NCBI GenBank assembly: GCA_964593905.1
Contig: CAZQLE010000003.1
Span: forward strand, 10,122-74,121
Source of the DNA: CAZQLE01 sp964593905
GTDB taxonomy: Bacteria > Chloroflexota > Anaerolineae > Anaerolineales > Anaerolineaceae
DNA: 64,000 nucleotides
Reading direction: 5' to 3'
Part shown: piece by piece, positions 49,783 to 58,840 of the stretch
Numbering within the stretch: position 1 is the stretch's first letter
Layout: each line of letters starts with the position of its first letter
Position numbers and translations under genes: made by a program
The notes under the pieces: generated by a model
What the model was told of the DNA's origin: nothing
Seen by the model: only the letters and a program-made list of their open reading frames with translations
Database searches by the model: none

Positions 49783-52014
49783 TTAGCCTGGTTTTAATCG
49801 GTGAGCCTCCATAACATTGGGCAGGTTTTCGATCCGTGTTAAGACCCGGCTTAGCTGTGCGATATCAAACACCTCAATGACCAGATGGATCGATGCAACA
49901 TTATGCGCGACTTTAAGGTTAATACTCAGCAGATTAACCCCCTCATTGTTGAGAATGTTGGTAATATCCACGACCAGGCCCTGCCGGTCATACGCTTTAA
50001 TTTCCACTGCCACCGGGTAGGTCTGTTGGGGCTCTCCCCAGTTTACTTTTACAATCCGATCACGATCATTGGTGCGCAGAATGTTGGGACAATCTTGGCG
50101 GTGGATGGTTGCGCCGCGACCGCGGGTGATGTAACCCACGATCTCGTCTCCGGGGGCCGGGTTGCAACAACGCGCAAAGGTGGTCAGAATATTTTTTAAA
50201 CCCAGCACCATCACCCCCGAGTCTGCTTTGCGCAGATCGGTGGGTGCTCTTTGGATCATCAAAGGGTCGACAGTGGGTTTGCCAAGTTCGCTGAGCTTGT
50301 TGACAATGCGCCCTGGTGAAATATCGCCACAGCCTATGCCCACATAAAGATCTTCAAGATTTTTATAATCAAAATCAGTGGCAATTTCCGCCAGGTCAGT
50401 TTCCGACATTCCCAACCGGCGAAGCTCACGTTCCAGAATAATCTTACCCTGCTGAAGATTTTGCTCGCGATCTTGCCATTTAAACCATTGACGAATTTTG
50501 GACCGCGCCCGCTGGGTTTTTACCAGGCCCAGATTGGGGTTCAACCAATCTCGGCTGGGGCCACCCTGTTTGGCGGTTAAGATGACCACCTGGTCGCCGG
50601 TTTTTAGCACATAGTCTAATGGCACCAGTTTGCTGTTTACTTTTGAACCGCGGCAGCGGTGTCCAATTTCGGTGTGCACCTGGTAGGCAAAGTCGATGGG
50701 TGTTGAACCGGACGGCAGGTCGATGATATCTCCACGCGGAGTGAACACATACACCCGGTCTTCAAAGACATCACTTTTCATCCCATCCACAAATTCAGCA
50801 GCGTCTTCCACATCCTGACGCCATTCCATCAGCTTTCGCAGCCAGATAATGCGCTGCTCGTACACTTCATCGCGTTTGGTTTTTTCTTTATAGCGCCAGT
50901 GAGCCGCAATGCCATATTCCGCGTTTTGATGCATTTCCTGGGTACGGATCTGGACTTCCAGCGGTTTGCCATCGTCATAAATGACCGCGGTATGGAGCGA
51001 CTGATAGAAATTATCTTTTGGGGCGGCGATGTAATCGTCAAATTCCTGGGGAATGGGGCGCCAGTGGGTGTGAATTGCCCCGAGCGCGGTATAACAGGAC
51101 GGAATATCTGGAACGATCAGACGGATGCCGCGCAGATCGCGCACCATTTCAAAAGGCTTTCCGCGATCCACCATTTTTTTGTAAATCGAGTAAATATGTT
51201 TTGAACGCCCTGAAACTTCAACTTTGACATCTGCTGCTTCGAGAACATCTTTTAATCGCTGCTCGATCTCTTTAATTTGAATTTCTCGATCAGAGCGGCG
51301 TTCATTTAAATTTTCGGCGATTTCCTTATATTTTTCCGGGTTGACATAGCGAAACCCCAGATCTTCCAGTTCCCATTTAATGCGCCAGATGCCCAGCCGA
51401 TTTGCCAGGGGCGCAAAAATATCCAGCGTTTCCTGGGCGATGACCCGGCGTTTGTGTTCGGGCATATAGCCCAGAGTGCGCATGTTATGCAACCGGTCGG
51501 CCAACTTAATTAGAACGACGCGAATATCTTCACCCATCGCCAGAAAGGTCTTGCGCAGGGTTTCGTTCTTCAGGTCTCGTTTGCGTGAACGTTGAGATCC
51601 TTCAGATACCTCTGGGCCGCCTGCCGCCGGGGAGGCTACAGTCTCAGGTACGGTCGACATGGCCTCTTCGGGATGTTGATCGCCGCGGCTGACGCGAGGC
51701 AGGTTCGTCAGTTTGGTCACGCCATCCACCAGCCGCGCCACTTCTTCGCCGAACTCTTTGTGAACATCTTCAAGGGTGATGGGTGTATCTTCAACGGTAT
51801 CATGCAGTAATGCTGCGATAATCACAGCGGGCTGCACCCGCAGCTCGGCCAAAATTCCGGCTACTGCGATGCAATGGGTGATGTAGGGTTCGCCAGAAGC
51901 GCGTTTTTGACCCGTGTGTGCTTTTTCTGCAAACCGGTATGCGCGCATGATCATTTCGCGGTCTACCATGCTGAAATTCTCTGGCAAATTTTCTAACATC
52001 ACCTCAATTTTCAT
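49783..52014 (-). CDS. relA: Bifunctional (p)ppGpp synthetase/hydrolase
   Basis: 743 residues from ATG 52014 (AGGTG upstream; GTG 52020 also in frame). HD hydrolase domain (about 20-200) with intact ALLHDTVEDT, synthetase domain (about 255-375) with SIYKKM, RGIRLIV and QSLHTAVIYDDG, TGS (about 420-480, VFTPRGDIIDLPSGS) and a C-terminal ACT domain. Makes and degrades the stringent-response alarmone. A Ser/Pro/Glu-rich insert (about 110-150) interrupts the HD domain between helices. Gene name relA is used loosely for this RSH protein. Confidence 0.95.
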   Translation of the reverse strand: MKIEVMLENLPENFSMVDREMIMRAYRFAEKAHTGQKRASGEPYITHCIAVAGILAELRVQPAVIIAALLHDTVEDTPITLEDVHKEFGEEVARLVDGVTKLTNLPRVSRGDQHPEEAMSTVPETVASPAAGGPEVSEGSQRSRKRDLKNETLRKTFLAMGEDIRVVLIKLADRLHNMRTLGYMPEHKRRVIAQETLDIFAPLANRLGIWRIKWELEDLGFRYVNPEKYKEIAENLNERRSDREIQIKEIEQRLKDVLEAADVKVEVSGRSKHIYSIYKKMVDRGKPFEMVRDLRGIRLIVPDIPSCYTALGAIHTHWRPIPQEFDDYIAAPKDNFYQSLHTAVIYDDGKPLEVQIRTQEMHQNAEYGIAAHWRYKEKTKRDEVYEQRIIWLRKLMEWRQDVEDAAEFVDGMKSDVFEDRVYVFTPRGDIIDLPSGSTPIDFAYQVHTEIGHRCRGSKVNSKLVPLDYVLKTGDQVVILTAKQGGPSRDWLNPNLGLVKTQRARSKIRQWFKWQDREQNLQQGKIILERELRRLGMSETDLAEIATDFDYKNLEDLYVGIGCGDISPGRIVNKLSELGKPTVDPLMIQRAPTDLRKADSGVMVLGLKNILTTFARCCNPAPGDEIVGYITRGRGATIHRQDCPNILRTNDRDRIVKVNWGEPQQTYPVAVEIKAYDRQGLVVDITNILNNEGVNLLSINLKVAHNVASIHLVIEVFDIAQLSRVLTRIENLPNVMEAHRLKPG

Positions 52015-52054
52015 AATCACCTTTGTTGATCATTTTCCGGCCAATCTCGGGTTT

Positions 52055-52083
52055 AGTATAACCCCCTGCTGGTGGAGTTTCAA
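52055..52083 (-). promoter_or_regulatory. Promoter of relA
   Basis: Minus strand TTGAAA (52083-52078), a 17-base spacer and TATACT (52060-52055). The -35 overlaps the last codons of the upstream HAD gene. Confidence 0.55.
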
Positions 52084-52757
52084 GCGATGGGAGATCTGCT
52101 ATTTACCTGCATTAGCAAATCATCCAGTGCCAGGCTTTCAAGCGAATCGACCAGTTGGTCTGCGCGACTGACATCCAGATAGGAAGTATAGGCTGTTCGA
52201 ACGGCCACACAGTAAATGCCAGCTGTTTTGGCTGCCAAAATACCGTTGGGTGAGTCTTCAAAGACCACAGCTTCGTGCGGTTGCAGGTCCAGCGCCTGAA
52301 GTGCTTTGAGATAAAGCTCGGGCGATGGTTTGGTATGGGTGACATCGTCTTTGGTAAACACGATCTCAAACCGGTCTAAAATTCCCAGCCGTTGCAAATG
52401 GGTAATCACCCAACTGCCAGGTGAAGAGGATGCCATTCCCAGCCGCAAGCCATTCTGCTGCGCATAACCGAGGGTTCGCAAAACACCAGGGAGTAGCTCG
52501 GTTTGAGATGCCCGCAGAACTTTATCGGCGCGCCGTTTCTTAAAAACCTCATCCAGGTTGATTCCGTGAGGAGCGGTTGAGGCAAAATGTTGATGGACAT
52601 CAAACACCTCAGGGTCTCGACCCAGATTTTCAATCCAGTGGTGAATTGGGAAATCTAAACGAAATTCGGCATAGGTGTCTTGCCAGGAACGCAGATCAGC
52701 GCTTTCTGTATCAATAATGAGCCCATCAAAATCGAAAATAAACCCTTTGACTGTCAT
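52080..52757 (-). CDS. HAD-superfamily phosphatase
   Basis: 225 residues, subfamily IA. Motif I FIFDFDGLIIDTES, motif II LGMASSSPGSW, motif III with Lys in HTKPSPELY and motif IV VVFEDSPNGILAA. The DFDGLIIDTES start is that of beta-phosphoglucomutase or phosphatase relatives; the substrate is unknown. GAGG 9 bases before ATG 52757. A palindrome at 52787-52798 lies just upstream. Confidence 0.88.
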   Translation of the reverse strand: MTVKGFIFDFDGLIIDTESADLRSWQDTYAEFRLDFPIHHWIENLGRDPEVFDVHQHFASTAPHGINLDEVFKKRRADKVLRASQTELLPGVLRTLGYAQQNGLRLGMASSSPGSWVITHLQRLGILDRFEIVFTKDDVTHTKPSPELYLKALQALDLQPHEAVVFEDSPNGILAAKTAGIYCVAVRTAYTSYLDVSRADQLVDSLESLALDDLLMQVNSRSPIA

Positions 52758-52786
52758 GAGAAGCTACCTCTATAAAAAATAATCAT

Positions 52787-52798
52787 CAGGTTAACCTG
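52787..52798. promoter_or_regulatory. 12-bp palindrome upstream of the HAD gene
   Basis: CAGGTTAACCTG, a perfect palindrome 30 bases upstream of the HAD start codon, in a plausible operator position. No regulator can be assigned. Confidence 0.35.
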
Positions 52799-52880
52799 AG
52801 GCCGGGCAAAATATTTTTTCATTTGCCGGGGTGCAGACGGTGGGTTAACCGATGGCCTTTATTATAGGCGAAAAAATAGA

Positions 52881-52910
52881 AAACCGGGTGACAACTGTAT
52901 CACCCGGTTT
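52881..52910 (-). terminator. Rho-independent terminator after the dehydrogenase operon
   Basis: AAACCGGGTGA (52881-52891) and TCACCCGGTTT (52900-52910) form an 11-bp stem with an 8-base loop. On the minus strand a T-rich stretch follows. It lies 21 bases after the stop at 52932. Confidence 0.85.
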
Positions 52911-52931
52911 GAAAATTAAACCAGGAAGTGC

Positions 52932-54098
52932 TTATTGCAGTTTCTCTAAACCGGCAAATTCGCGTTCGGGTGAGAGATATTGCAAGGTCTCTTGATCTTC
53001 ACCTGTTTCACGGTGATCGACGATGCGGGCAATTAGTTCGCCAATACCTGGCCCCAGCATAAAGCCTTGCCCGCACATCCCGATGGCCTGCATAAACCCC
53101 GGCACTTCTTTAGACCAGCCGACAATTGGGAACCCATCGGGGGTCATGGGGTAAAGACCGCGCCAGGTGCGGCGGACGCGCAGGTTGGCAAGCCGCGGCA
53201 TGGTTTGTACCATACGCTGGGCCACCATGGGGAGGAATGAACTGGTTTCTTCGGTATCCCAACCCCAAATATTGGGGCTGGGGGTGATGCAAAAGATGAT
53301 TTGCCCGGTCAGATGTTGATAAAAATAATAATTGGCCGAACCGGCCACTGGCTGGATATCGACCACCATCGGGTTCAAAAAATGGGCAACAGGTTCAGTG
53401 ATGGCCGCCTCATGCGAATCTGGTTTGACGGGCAGATCTAGACCAACCATTTTGCCAATTGCGTTTGCATTAGGCCCGGCGGCATTGATCACCACTTCGG
53501 CGCCATATTCACCCCGGTCTGTTTTTACTCCGGCAATCTTTCCGTTGCGGGTGATAAGACCCTGAACACATTCGCCAAAATGGAACACTGCACCGGCCCG
53601 GCGCGCATGTTGGTAAAAAGCGTGCATGGATAGCAAAGGCGAAGCCGAGCCGTCATCGGGCGATAGTGTGCCCCCAATTAGATCTCGGGGGTTGAGATCG
53701 GGCACTTTTTCAAGCAGCTGTTTGTGGTCAAGCCAGTCGATATTTAATCCATATTCGAGTTGTCTGGCCAGTAGTTCCTTAAGAATTTTTTCCTCGCGTT
53801 CACGGTAAGCAACAAAGCAATAGCCGCCTTTATACCATTCAATATCATCGCCATAACGCTCCTGCCAGGTGGAGAAGATTTCGATGCTGCGCAGGCAAAG
53901 ACGGATTTTTGCCGGATCTGAATGGGTGGCGCGGATGCCGCCGATTGCACGTTTGTTGGAACCCTGCCCGACGCTGGGAGAGCTGTCGATGACGAGTGTG
54001 CGGTAACCGGCCTGGGCCAAAAACAGGGCCGTGGGTGTGCCGACCGAACCGGCGCCAATGACGATGACATCAAAATTGTGGGGGGTATGATCAGTCAT
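52932..54098 (-). CDS. FAD-dependent amine/imino-acid dehydrogenase, catalytic subunit (DAO family)
   Basis: 388 residues from ATG 54098 (AGAGGTG upstream; it overlaps the previous stop by 8 bases). FAD motif VIVIGAGSVGTPTALFLAQAG near the N-terminus (split over the Rossmann turn), RAIGGIRATH, and a C-terminal GFPIVGWSKEVPGF plus GMCGQGFMLGPGIGELIA. It resembles HcnC, sarcosine oxidase beta and dye-linked proline dehydrogenase beta subunits, which oxidise an amine or imino acid and pass electrons to the partner below. Substrate is unknown. Confidence 0.88.
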   Translation of the reverse strand: MTDHTPHNFDVIVIGAGSVGTPTALFLAQAGYRTLVIDSSPSVGQGSNKRAIGGIRATHSDPAKIRLCLRSIEIFSTWQERYGDDIEWYKGGYCFVAYREREEKILKELLARQLEYGLNIDWLDHKQLLEKVPDLNPRDLIGGTLSPDDGSASPLLSMHAFYQHARRAGAVFHFGECVQGLITRNGKIAGVKTDRGEYGAEVVINAAGPNANAIGKMVGLDLPVKPDSHEAAITEPVAHFLNPMVVDIQPVAGSANYYFYQHLTGQIIFCITPSPNIWGWDTEETSSFLPMVAQRMVQTMPRLANLRVRRTWRGLYPMTPDGFPIVGWSKEVPGFMQAIGMCGQGFMLGPGIGELIARIVDHRETGEDQETLQYLSPEREFAGLEKLQ

Positions 54099-56187
54099 TG
54101 GACACCTCTTTTGGGTTGACGCCGGCAAATACACCGAGGGGAACCTCAATAAACACCGGGCGTTTGGTGTTCAGAATTACATCTTCTGACCGAATGCCTT
54201 CTTCACGGTAGATGCGCTGGATCAGCGCGCTGCATGTCTTTCCGCCGCAGGCGCCCATTCCGGTGCGGATGACGGTTTTCAATTCATTAATATCGCGGTA
54301 ACCTTCACGGATCAGGCTGCGAATTTCTCCTGCGCTTACCCGCTCACAGCGACATACGATGGTATCGTCGGTGATGTGATCGACATAGTGATCCATGGGT
54401 TGTGTGACCGGCGGGTCTTGAATGCGGATTCCGGCAATGGAACGGGCGGTTTCTTTGGGGGCCTGAATTTCGACGATCAGGGTGCGATCATTATCTTTAA
54501 TGGCGTGCACGCCGCGCACTTCAAAATCGCCCAGCGATTCTCCTTCGGTATTTAAGGCCGTGACGATATCTCTGGCTTTCAGGTTTTCGCGCGTGAATTC
54601 ATATGGAATTGCCACAATCGGGTAATCGCGGTTGGCGCGGTAATCGACCAGGGTAATGGCCAGACCGGGACAACCCGCCACGCATTTTTCGCAATACTGG
54701 CAACAATAATTGTTCCCCAGATACAGCGGCACACTGCGGATATCCCGCTGATCAATAAAAATCATGCCATTGGGGCAAAGGCTTGCGCACGGGTTGCAAG
54801 GAATTTCCTGGGTGCAGTGAATCACCGGAGTGACGCCGACAAAATCTTCGGGCAGCACTTCGGGATATTTCTCGCCGGGGCGGGATTTGAGAATCTCACC
54901 GGTACGGTACCATTCATCGGGAATTTTGCCGATATCGATCCCCAGCGCTTGAGCGAGTTGGACGCCTTTGATCTTTCCCGAAAAAATGGCGGCAGATGCT
55001 TCGGCAATTTCTTCGGCATCGCCGGCGGAAAAGGCATTCAGCCCATACTGTTTTGCTTTGGTGTAAAACTCATCGACCGGGTCAAGACCAACCGCAATCA
55101 ACACAGAGTCACAGGTAAAACTTTTTTCAGTTCCGGGAATGGGTTTGAAGTTACTGTCCACTCTGGCAATCGTGACCGATTCGACGTAGTCGCTGCCGTT
55201 GGCGCTCAGAATGGTGTGCGAGGTATAAATCGGAACACCCATACGGGCCAATTTGTCTTTATGGACTTTATACCCACCACATTCGGGCAGCGCCTCAACC
55301 AGGCCAACCACCTGAATTCCGGCCTGCAAGGCGTGATAACCAGCGATGAGCCCTACATTTCCACCCCCAACGATGAACAGCCGCTCTGCCGGGCGGATCA
55401 GGTCGCGGTTGACCAGGGTTTGAAAAGCCCCCGCACCGTATACGCCGGGGATGGAGTTGCCTTTGAAGGCTAGAAATTTTTCGCGTGCACCGGTGGCCAC
55501 CAGCAACAGTTCGGGCTTGACCAGAACATATTCGTTGCCATGTTTAAGAATGCCGATTTTCTTATCACTAAATACGGCCAGCGCCGTACTGTGAAGCCAT
55601 ATTTCCACACTGGGATATTTTCGGACCTCGGCCTCCAGGCGGGTGGCGATGTCAATTCCACGGGTGCCTGCGTAGACAGCCTCGGTCGACCCAAAAAACC
55701 GATGGGTTTGCAAAACAAGTTTTCCACCCAGGCGGTGTTTGTCATCGATGAGCAGCACCCGGACCCCTCGTTTGCCCAGCTCAATGGCGGCCGACATTCC
55801 GGCCGGGCCGCCGCCCAAAATTAATACCGGGGTTTCAATATTCTCGACAGGTTTGATTTCAACCGGTTTTTCGATTGGCGGCAGTTCGGTTAGGCCATCA
55901 ACCGGATTAATGTGTGCACCGGCGCAGATTAATTCCATGCAAGATTTTACCGGTTTGCCATCGGCAAGCACCATGCACTGTGAACATTGCCCGTTGGCGC
56001 AAAAAATACCCTGAGGAGAGCCATCTTTATGGTGATGCCCAAAAATGCGGATTCCATTGGCGAACAGCGCCGCAGAAATGGTCTCGCCTTCAAAAGCGCG
56101 GTAGGGATCGTGTTTCCAGAAGAATTCGATTTCTTGTCGTTCAGGAATGGGAAGAATTGGATGCTGGGTAATCCGGTACTCAGGCAT
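54091..56187 (-). CDS. Fused Fe-S/FAD electron-transfer subunit (HcnAB/SoxA-like)
   Basis: 698 residues, wider than HcnA or HcnB alone. In order: [2Fe-2S] domain (about 20-100; FCANGQCSQC and a fourth Cys in KSC), FAD domain (LILGGGPAGMSAAIEL), NAD-type domain (FIVGGGNVGLIAG), two [4Fe-4S] motifs (CNPCASLCP and CQYCEKCVAGCPG, about 480-530) and a C-terminal BFD-like [2Fe-2S] region (CRCERVSAGEIRSLI, ACGGKTC). Together with the DAO subunit it forms a dehydrogenase complex. The insertion of two ferredoxin motifs suggests delivery of electrons to a low-potential acceptor. GGAG precedes ATG 56187. Confidence 0.88.
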   Translation of the reverse strand: MPEYRITQHPILPIPERQEIEFFWKHDPYRAFEGETISAALFANGIRIFGHHHKDGSPQGIFCANGQCSQCMVLADGKPVKSCMELICAGAHINPVDGLTELPPIEKPVEIKPVENIETPVLILGGGPAGMSAAIELGKRGVRVLLIDDKHRLGGKLVLQTHRFFGSTEAVYAGTRGIDIATRLEAEVRKYPSVEIWLHSTALAVFSDKKIGILKHGNEYVLVKPELLLVATGAREKFLAFKGNSIPGVYGAGAFQTLVNRDLIRPAERLFIVGGGNVGLIAGYHALQAGIQVVGLVEALPECGGYKVHKDKLARMGVPIYTSHTILSANGSDYVESVTIARVDSNFKPIPGTEKSFTCDSVLIAVGLDPVDEFYTKAKQYGLNAFSAGDAEEIAEASAAIFSGKIKGVQLAQALGIDIGKIPDEWYRTGEILKSRPGEKYPEVLPEDFVGVTPVIHCTQEIPCNPCASLCPNGMIFIDQRDIRSVPLYLGNNYCCQYCEKCVAGCPGLAITLVDYRANRDYPIVAIPYEFTRENLKARDIVTALNTEGESLGDFEVRGVHAIKDNDRTLIVEIQAPKETARSIAGIRIQDPPVTQPMDHYVDHITDDTIVCRCERVSAGEIRSLIREGYRDINELKTVIRTGMGACGGKTCSALIQRIYREEGIRSEDVILNTKRPVFIEVPLGVFAGVNPKEVSND

Positions 56188-56517
56188 ATATTTTATCTCC
56201 TACAACAACCTGGATCCGTAAGTTAGCGTATATCAATAATGGATCTAACGAGAATTTATTTTATCTCTAATAAAAATCATAGTGAAAAATAGCGGTATGC
56301 CAACTGAAATTTGGCCGTTTTTTGGTCCGGGTTGTCACCATATCGGGGAAAAGAATGTCACTTATGCTGATCTGCAGCCCGCCGGGTTTATTGGAGAACA
56401 CTGCTGGATAAAATTTGTAAATACAATTTTTGAAAGAATTGTGAAACGGTTGATTAGACAGACTGTGCTAAAATAGGCGCGAGTAATCATTGTGGTTTTA
56501 TTGACGCGGAGGATAGG
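56188..56517. other. Intergenic region between the dehydrogenase operon and pfkA
   Basis: 330 bases between divergent genes. A possible extended -10, TG-C-TAAAAT (56466-56474), could serve pfkA. A 64-codon open frame at 56282-56476 has no ribosome site and no recognisable sequence. Nothing else is clear. Confidence 0.4.
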
Positions 56518-57489
56518 ATGAAGCATATTGCGGTATTAACAAGCGGTGGTGACGCACCGGGTATGAATGCGGCCATTCGTGCCGTTACCAGATCGGCTCT
56601 TGATAAAGGCTGGGAAGTCAGCGGCGTTCAGCATGGTTATCAGGGGCTAATTGACGGCAAATTTATCCCACTGGGACCGCGAGAAGTGGGTGGAATTTTG
56701 CAGCGCGGTGGGACGATGCTGGGGAGTGCGCGTTGCCCCGAATTTCGCACCCGTCAGGGACGCGAAAAGGCTCTGCGCTCTTTGAACCGGGCCGGGATTG
56801 AGGGCCTGATTGTCATCGGTGGAAATGGTTCACAAACCGGGTCTTATGAACTTAACCGCTTGGGGTTTCCGGTGATCGGGGTGGCCTCAACGATTGATAA
56901 TGATCTCTATGGTTCAGACATCACCATTGGCGTGGATACGGCTTTGAACATTGCTCTTGAAGCCGTTGACCGGCTGAAAATTACAGCCTCTTCTCATCAG
57001 CGGGCCTTCCTTTTGGAAGTGATGGGTCGGGATTGTGGTTATCTTGCATTAATGACCGGAATTGCCGGCGGCGCAGAAAAAGTGGTCATTCCCGAGGTGG
57101 AGACAAAACCAGAGGAAGTTGCCGATGCGATCGAGCAGGCGTATTTGCGCGGCAAGACCCACGCAATGATCATTGTCGCAGAAGGCGCCAAATATAATGC
57201 GTTAAAGCTGAATGATTATTTTAAGGCACATGAAGAAGATTTTGGTTTTGAGCTTCGCGTAGCCATTCTCGGGCATATTCAACGCGGCGGCAACCCCAGC
57301 GCCCATGACCGGATTTTAGCCAGCAGGCTGGGGGCCGGGGCAGTTGATTTTCTGCATTCGGGCACAAGCGGTGTTTTAACCGGGGTCATCAAAGATGAGG
57401 TCACGGCCACCCTGTTGGAAGAGGTGGTCAACAAGAAGAAGCCACTGGATTTGCGCTTGTTGAAGCTGGCATCTGTGTTGGATAAATAG
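56518..57489 (+). CDS. pfkA: 6-phosphofructokinase
   Basis: 323 residues, standard length for PfkA, which phosphorylates fructose 6-phosphate in glycolysis. LTSGGDAPGMNAAIRAV, GTMLGSARCPEF, VASTIDNDL with the catalytic Asp, LLEVMGRDCGYL and LGHIQRGGNPSAHDRILA match the family. The Mg/ATP motif reads GGNGS rather than the usual GGDGS (Asp103 in E. coli). It is not the GGDD form of pyrophosphate-dependent enzymes either. GGAGG precedes ATG 56518. Confidence 0.93.
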   Translation: MKHIAVLTSGGDAPGMNAAIRAVTRSALDKGWEVSGVQHGYQGLIDGKFIPLGPREVGGILQRGGTMLGSARCPEFRTRQGREKALRSLNRAGIEGLIVIGGNGSQTGSYELNRLGFPVIGVASTIDNDLYGSDITIGVDTALNIALEAVDRLKITASSHQRAFLLEVMGRDCGYLALMTGIAGGAEKVVIPEVETKPEEVADAIEQAYLRGKTHAMIIVAEGAKYNALKLNDYFKAHEEDFGFELRVAILGHIQRGGNPSAHDRILASRLGAGAVDFLHSGTSGVLTGVIKDEVTATLLEEVVNKKKPLDLRLLKLASVLDK

Positions 57490-57496
57490 AAATTCA

Positions 57497-57532
57497 AAAC
57501 CGGACAGGCTTTCGAACTGTCCGGTTTTTCTT
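57497..57532 (+). terminator. Rho-independent terminator after pfkA
   Basis: AAACCGGACAG (57497-57507) pairs with CTGTCCGGTTT (57517-57527) over 11 bp with a 9-base loop, then a T run. Confidence 0.9.
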
Positions 57533-57593
57533 TAGCGTTGGTGCAACGGTTTTAGTGGTGTGGCCGTGGATGTGGGGCGTTACAACGGCCTGT

Positions 57594-58677
57594 TTATTCT
57601 CTGGGGCGTTTGAGATAGGCCTCGATAAAACCGTCCAGCTCACCATCCAACACTGCCTGGGTGTTGCCCATTTCATAATCTGTGCGATGGTCTTTTACCA
57701 TCTGATAGGGGTGCAGTACGTAGGACCGAATCTGGCTGCCCCATTCGGCTTTTGTATATTCACCGCGCAACTCGGCCACTTCCCTGTCTTTTTCGTGCTG
57801 CTGAATTTCAAGCAGGCGGGATTTTAAGACGCGGAAAGCATTTTCGCGGTTTTGCATTTGCGAGCGTTCGTTCTGGCAAGTGACGATGATGCCGGTTGGG
57901 ATATGCAGCAGCCGGACAGCCGTCGAGTTTTTCTGAACATTTTGCCCGCCGGCGCCCGCAGAGCGATATACATCAATGCGCACTTCGTCGGGTGAAATGA
58001 CAATTTCATCCAGGTCATCTGCCTCGGGCAGCACCTCTACCAGCGCAAAACTGGTATGGCGGCGGTGAGCTGAATCGAAGGGTGAAAGACGCACTAAACG
58101 GTGGACCCCTTTTTCGGCACGCAGCTTACCGTAGGCATAGCGACCATTCACGGCGATGGTGATGCTTTTAATGCCAGCTTCTTCACCCTCGGTAAGATCC
58201 AGAATTTCGGTCTCACATTTGGAGTTTTCAGCCCAGCGCAGATACATGCGCTGGAGCATGGCTGCCCAGTCCATTGAGTCGACCCCACCCGCACCGGCAT
58301 GAATTGCCAGCAGGGCATTGCTTTTATCATGGCGGCCCGAAAGCAGCGTGCTCAGTTCACGCTGAGCAAGTTCATGTTCAATCGCTTTGATTTCAACTTC
58401 CAACTCGGCCGATAAGGTTTCATCCTCCAATTCGGCCAATTCCCGGCTGTCGTTAATCCGTTGATCGAGTTTTTTCCAACCCTCAACTTCTTCACGCAGG
58501 TCGGCAAGTTTTTTCATCACCGCCTGGGCGCGGTTGCGATCATTCCATAAATCGGGGTCTTCAGATTGTTTTTCAACTTGATGATATTCGGCTTCCAGTT
58601 TTGGGAAGTCAAAGATGCACCATGAGTTCATGGATTAGCTGAGCGCTGGATTTCAGCCGCTCGATCTGATCTTGCAT
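57594..58677 (-). CDS. prfB: Peptide chain release factor 2, with programmed +1 frameshift
   Basis: Total 360 residues from ATG 58677 (AGGAG about 9 bases upstream). Zero frame encodes 22 residues ending at CTT (58614-58612), then an in-frame TGA (58611-58609). A +1 shift at CTT-TGA-C skips the T at 58611 and continues DFPKLEAEYHQ to 57594. An SD-like GGTG lies 3 bases before CTT, as in E. coli prfB. RF2 landmarks: SPF codon-recognition tripeptide in RLSPFDSAHRR and the catalytic GAGGQNVQK. RF2 releases at UGA and UAA; the shift autoregulates its own level. Any longer-frame start near 58631 is not real. Confidence 0.97.
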
Positions 58678-58840
58678 AATTCTTTCTCCTGAACAAATCA
58701 TCTGGGTAACCACAGCCTGCCAGGGTAAATAGCTCAAATTTGAGGATATTTCCGGGCCGGCCAGGCAGTTACTGTTTTATTAATGGGCAAAGCGGCAATT
58801 TTGTAGAACTGAACCGTGAATTTCACGCGATTCATTTTGT

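Noticed and set aside
56282..56476. 64-codon open frame before pfkA
   Set aside because: No Shine-Dalgarno, atypical composition and it overlaps the probable pfkA promoter.
58608..58631. prfB starting inside its own frame near 58631 (MNSWCIF)
   Set aside because: It reads the wrong frame upstream of the frameshift site; the 22-codon leader with CTT-TGA-C and a good ribosome site at 58677 explains the gene.
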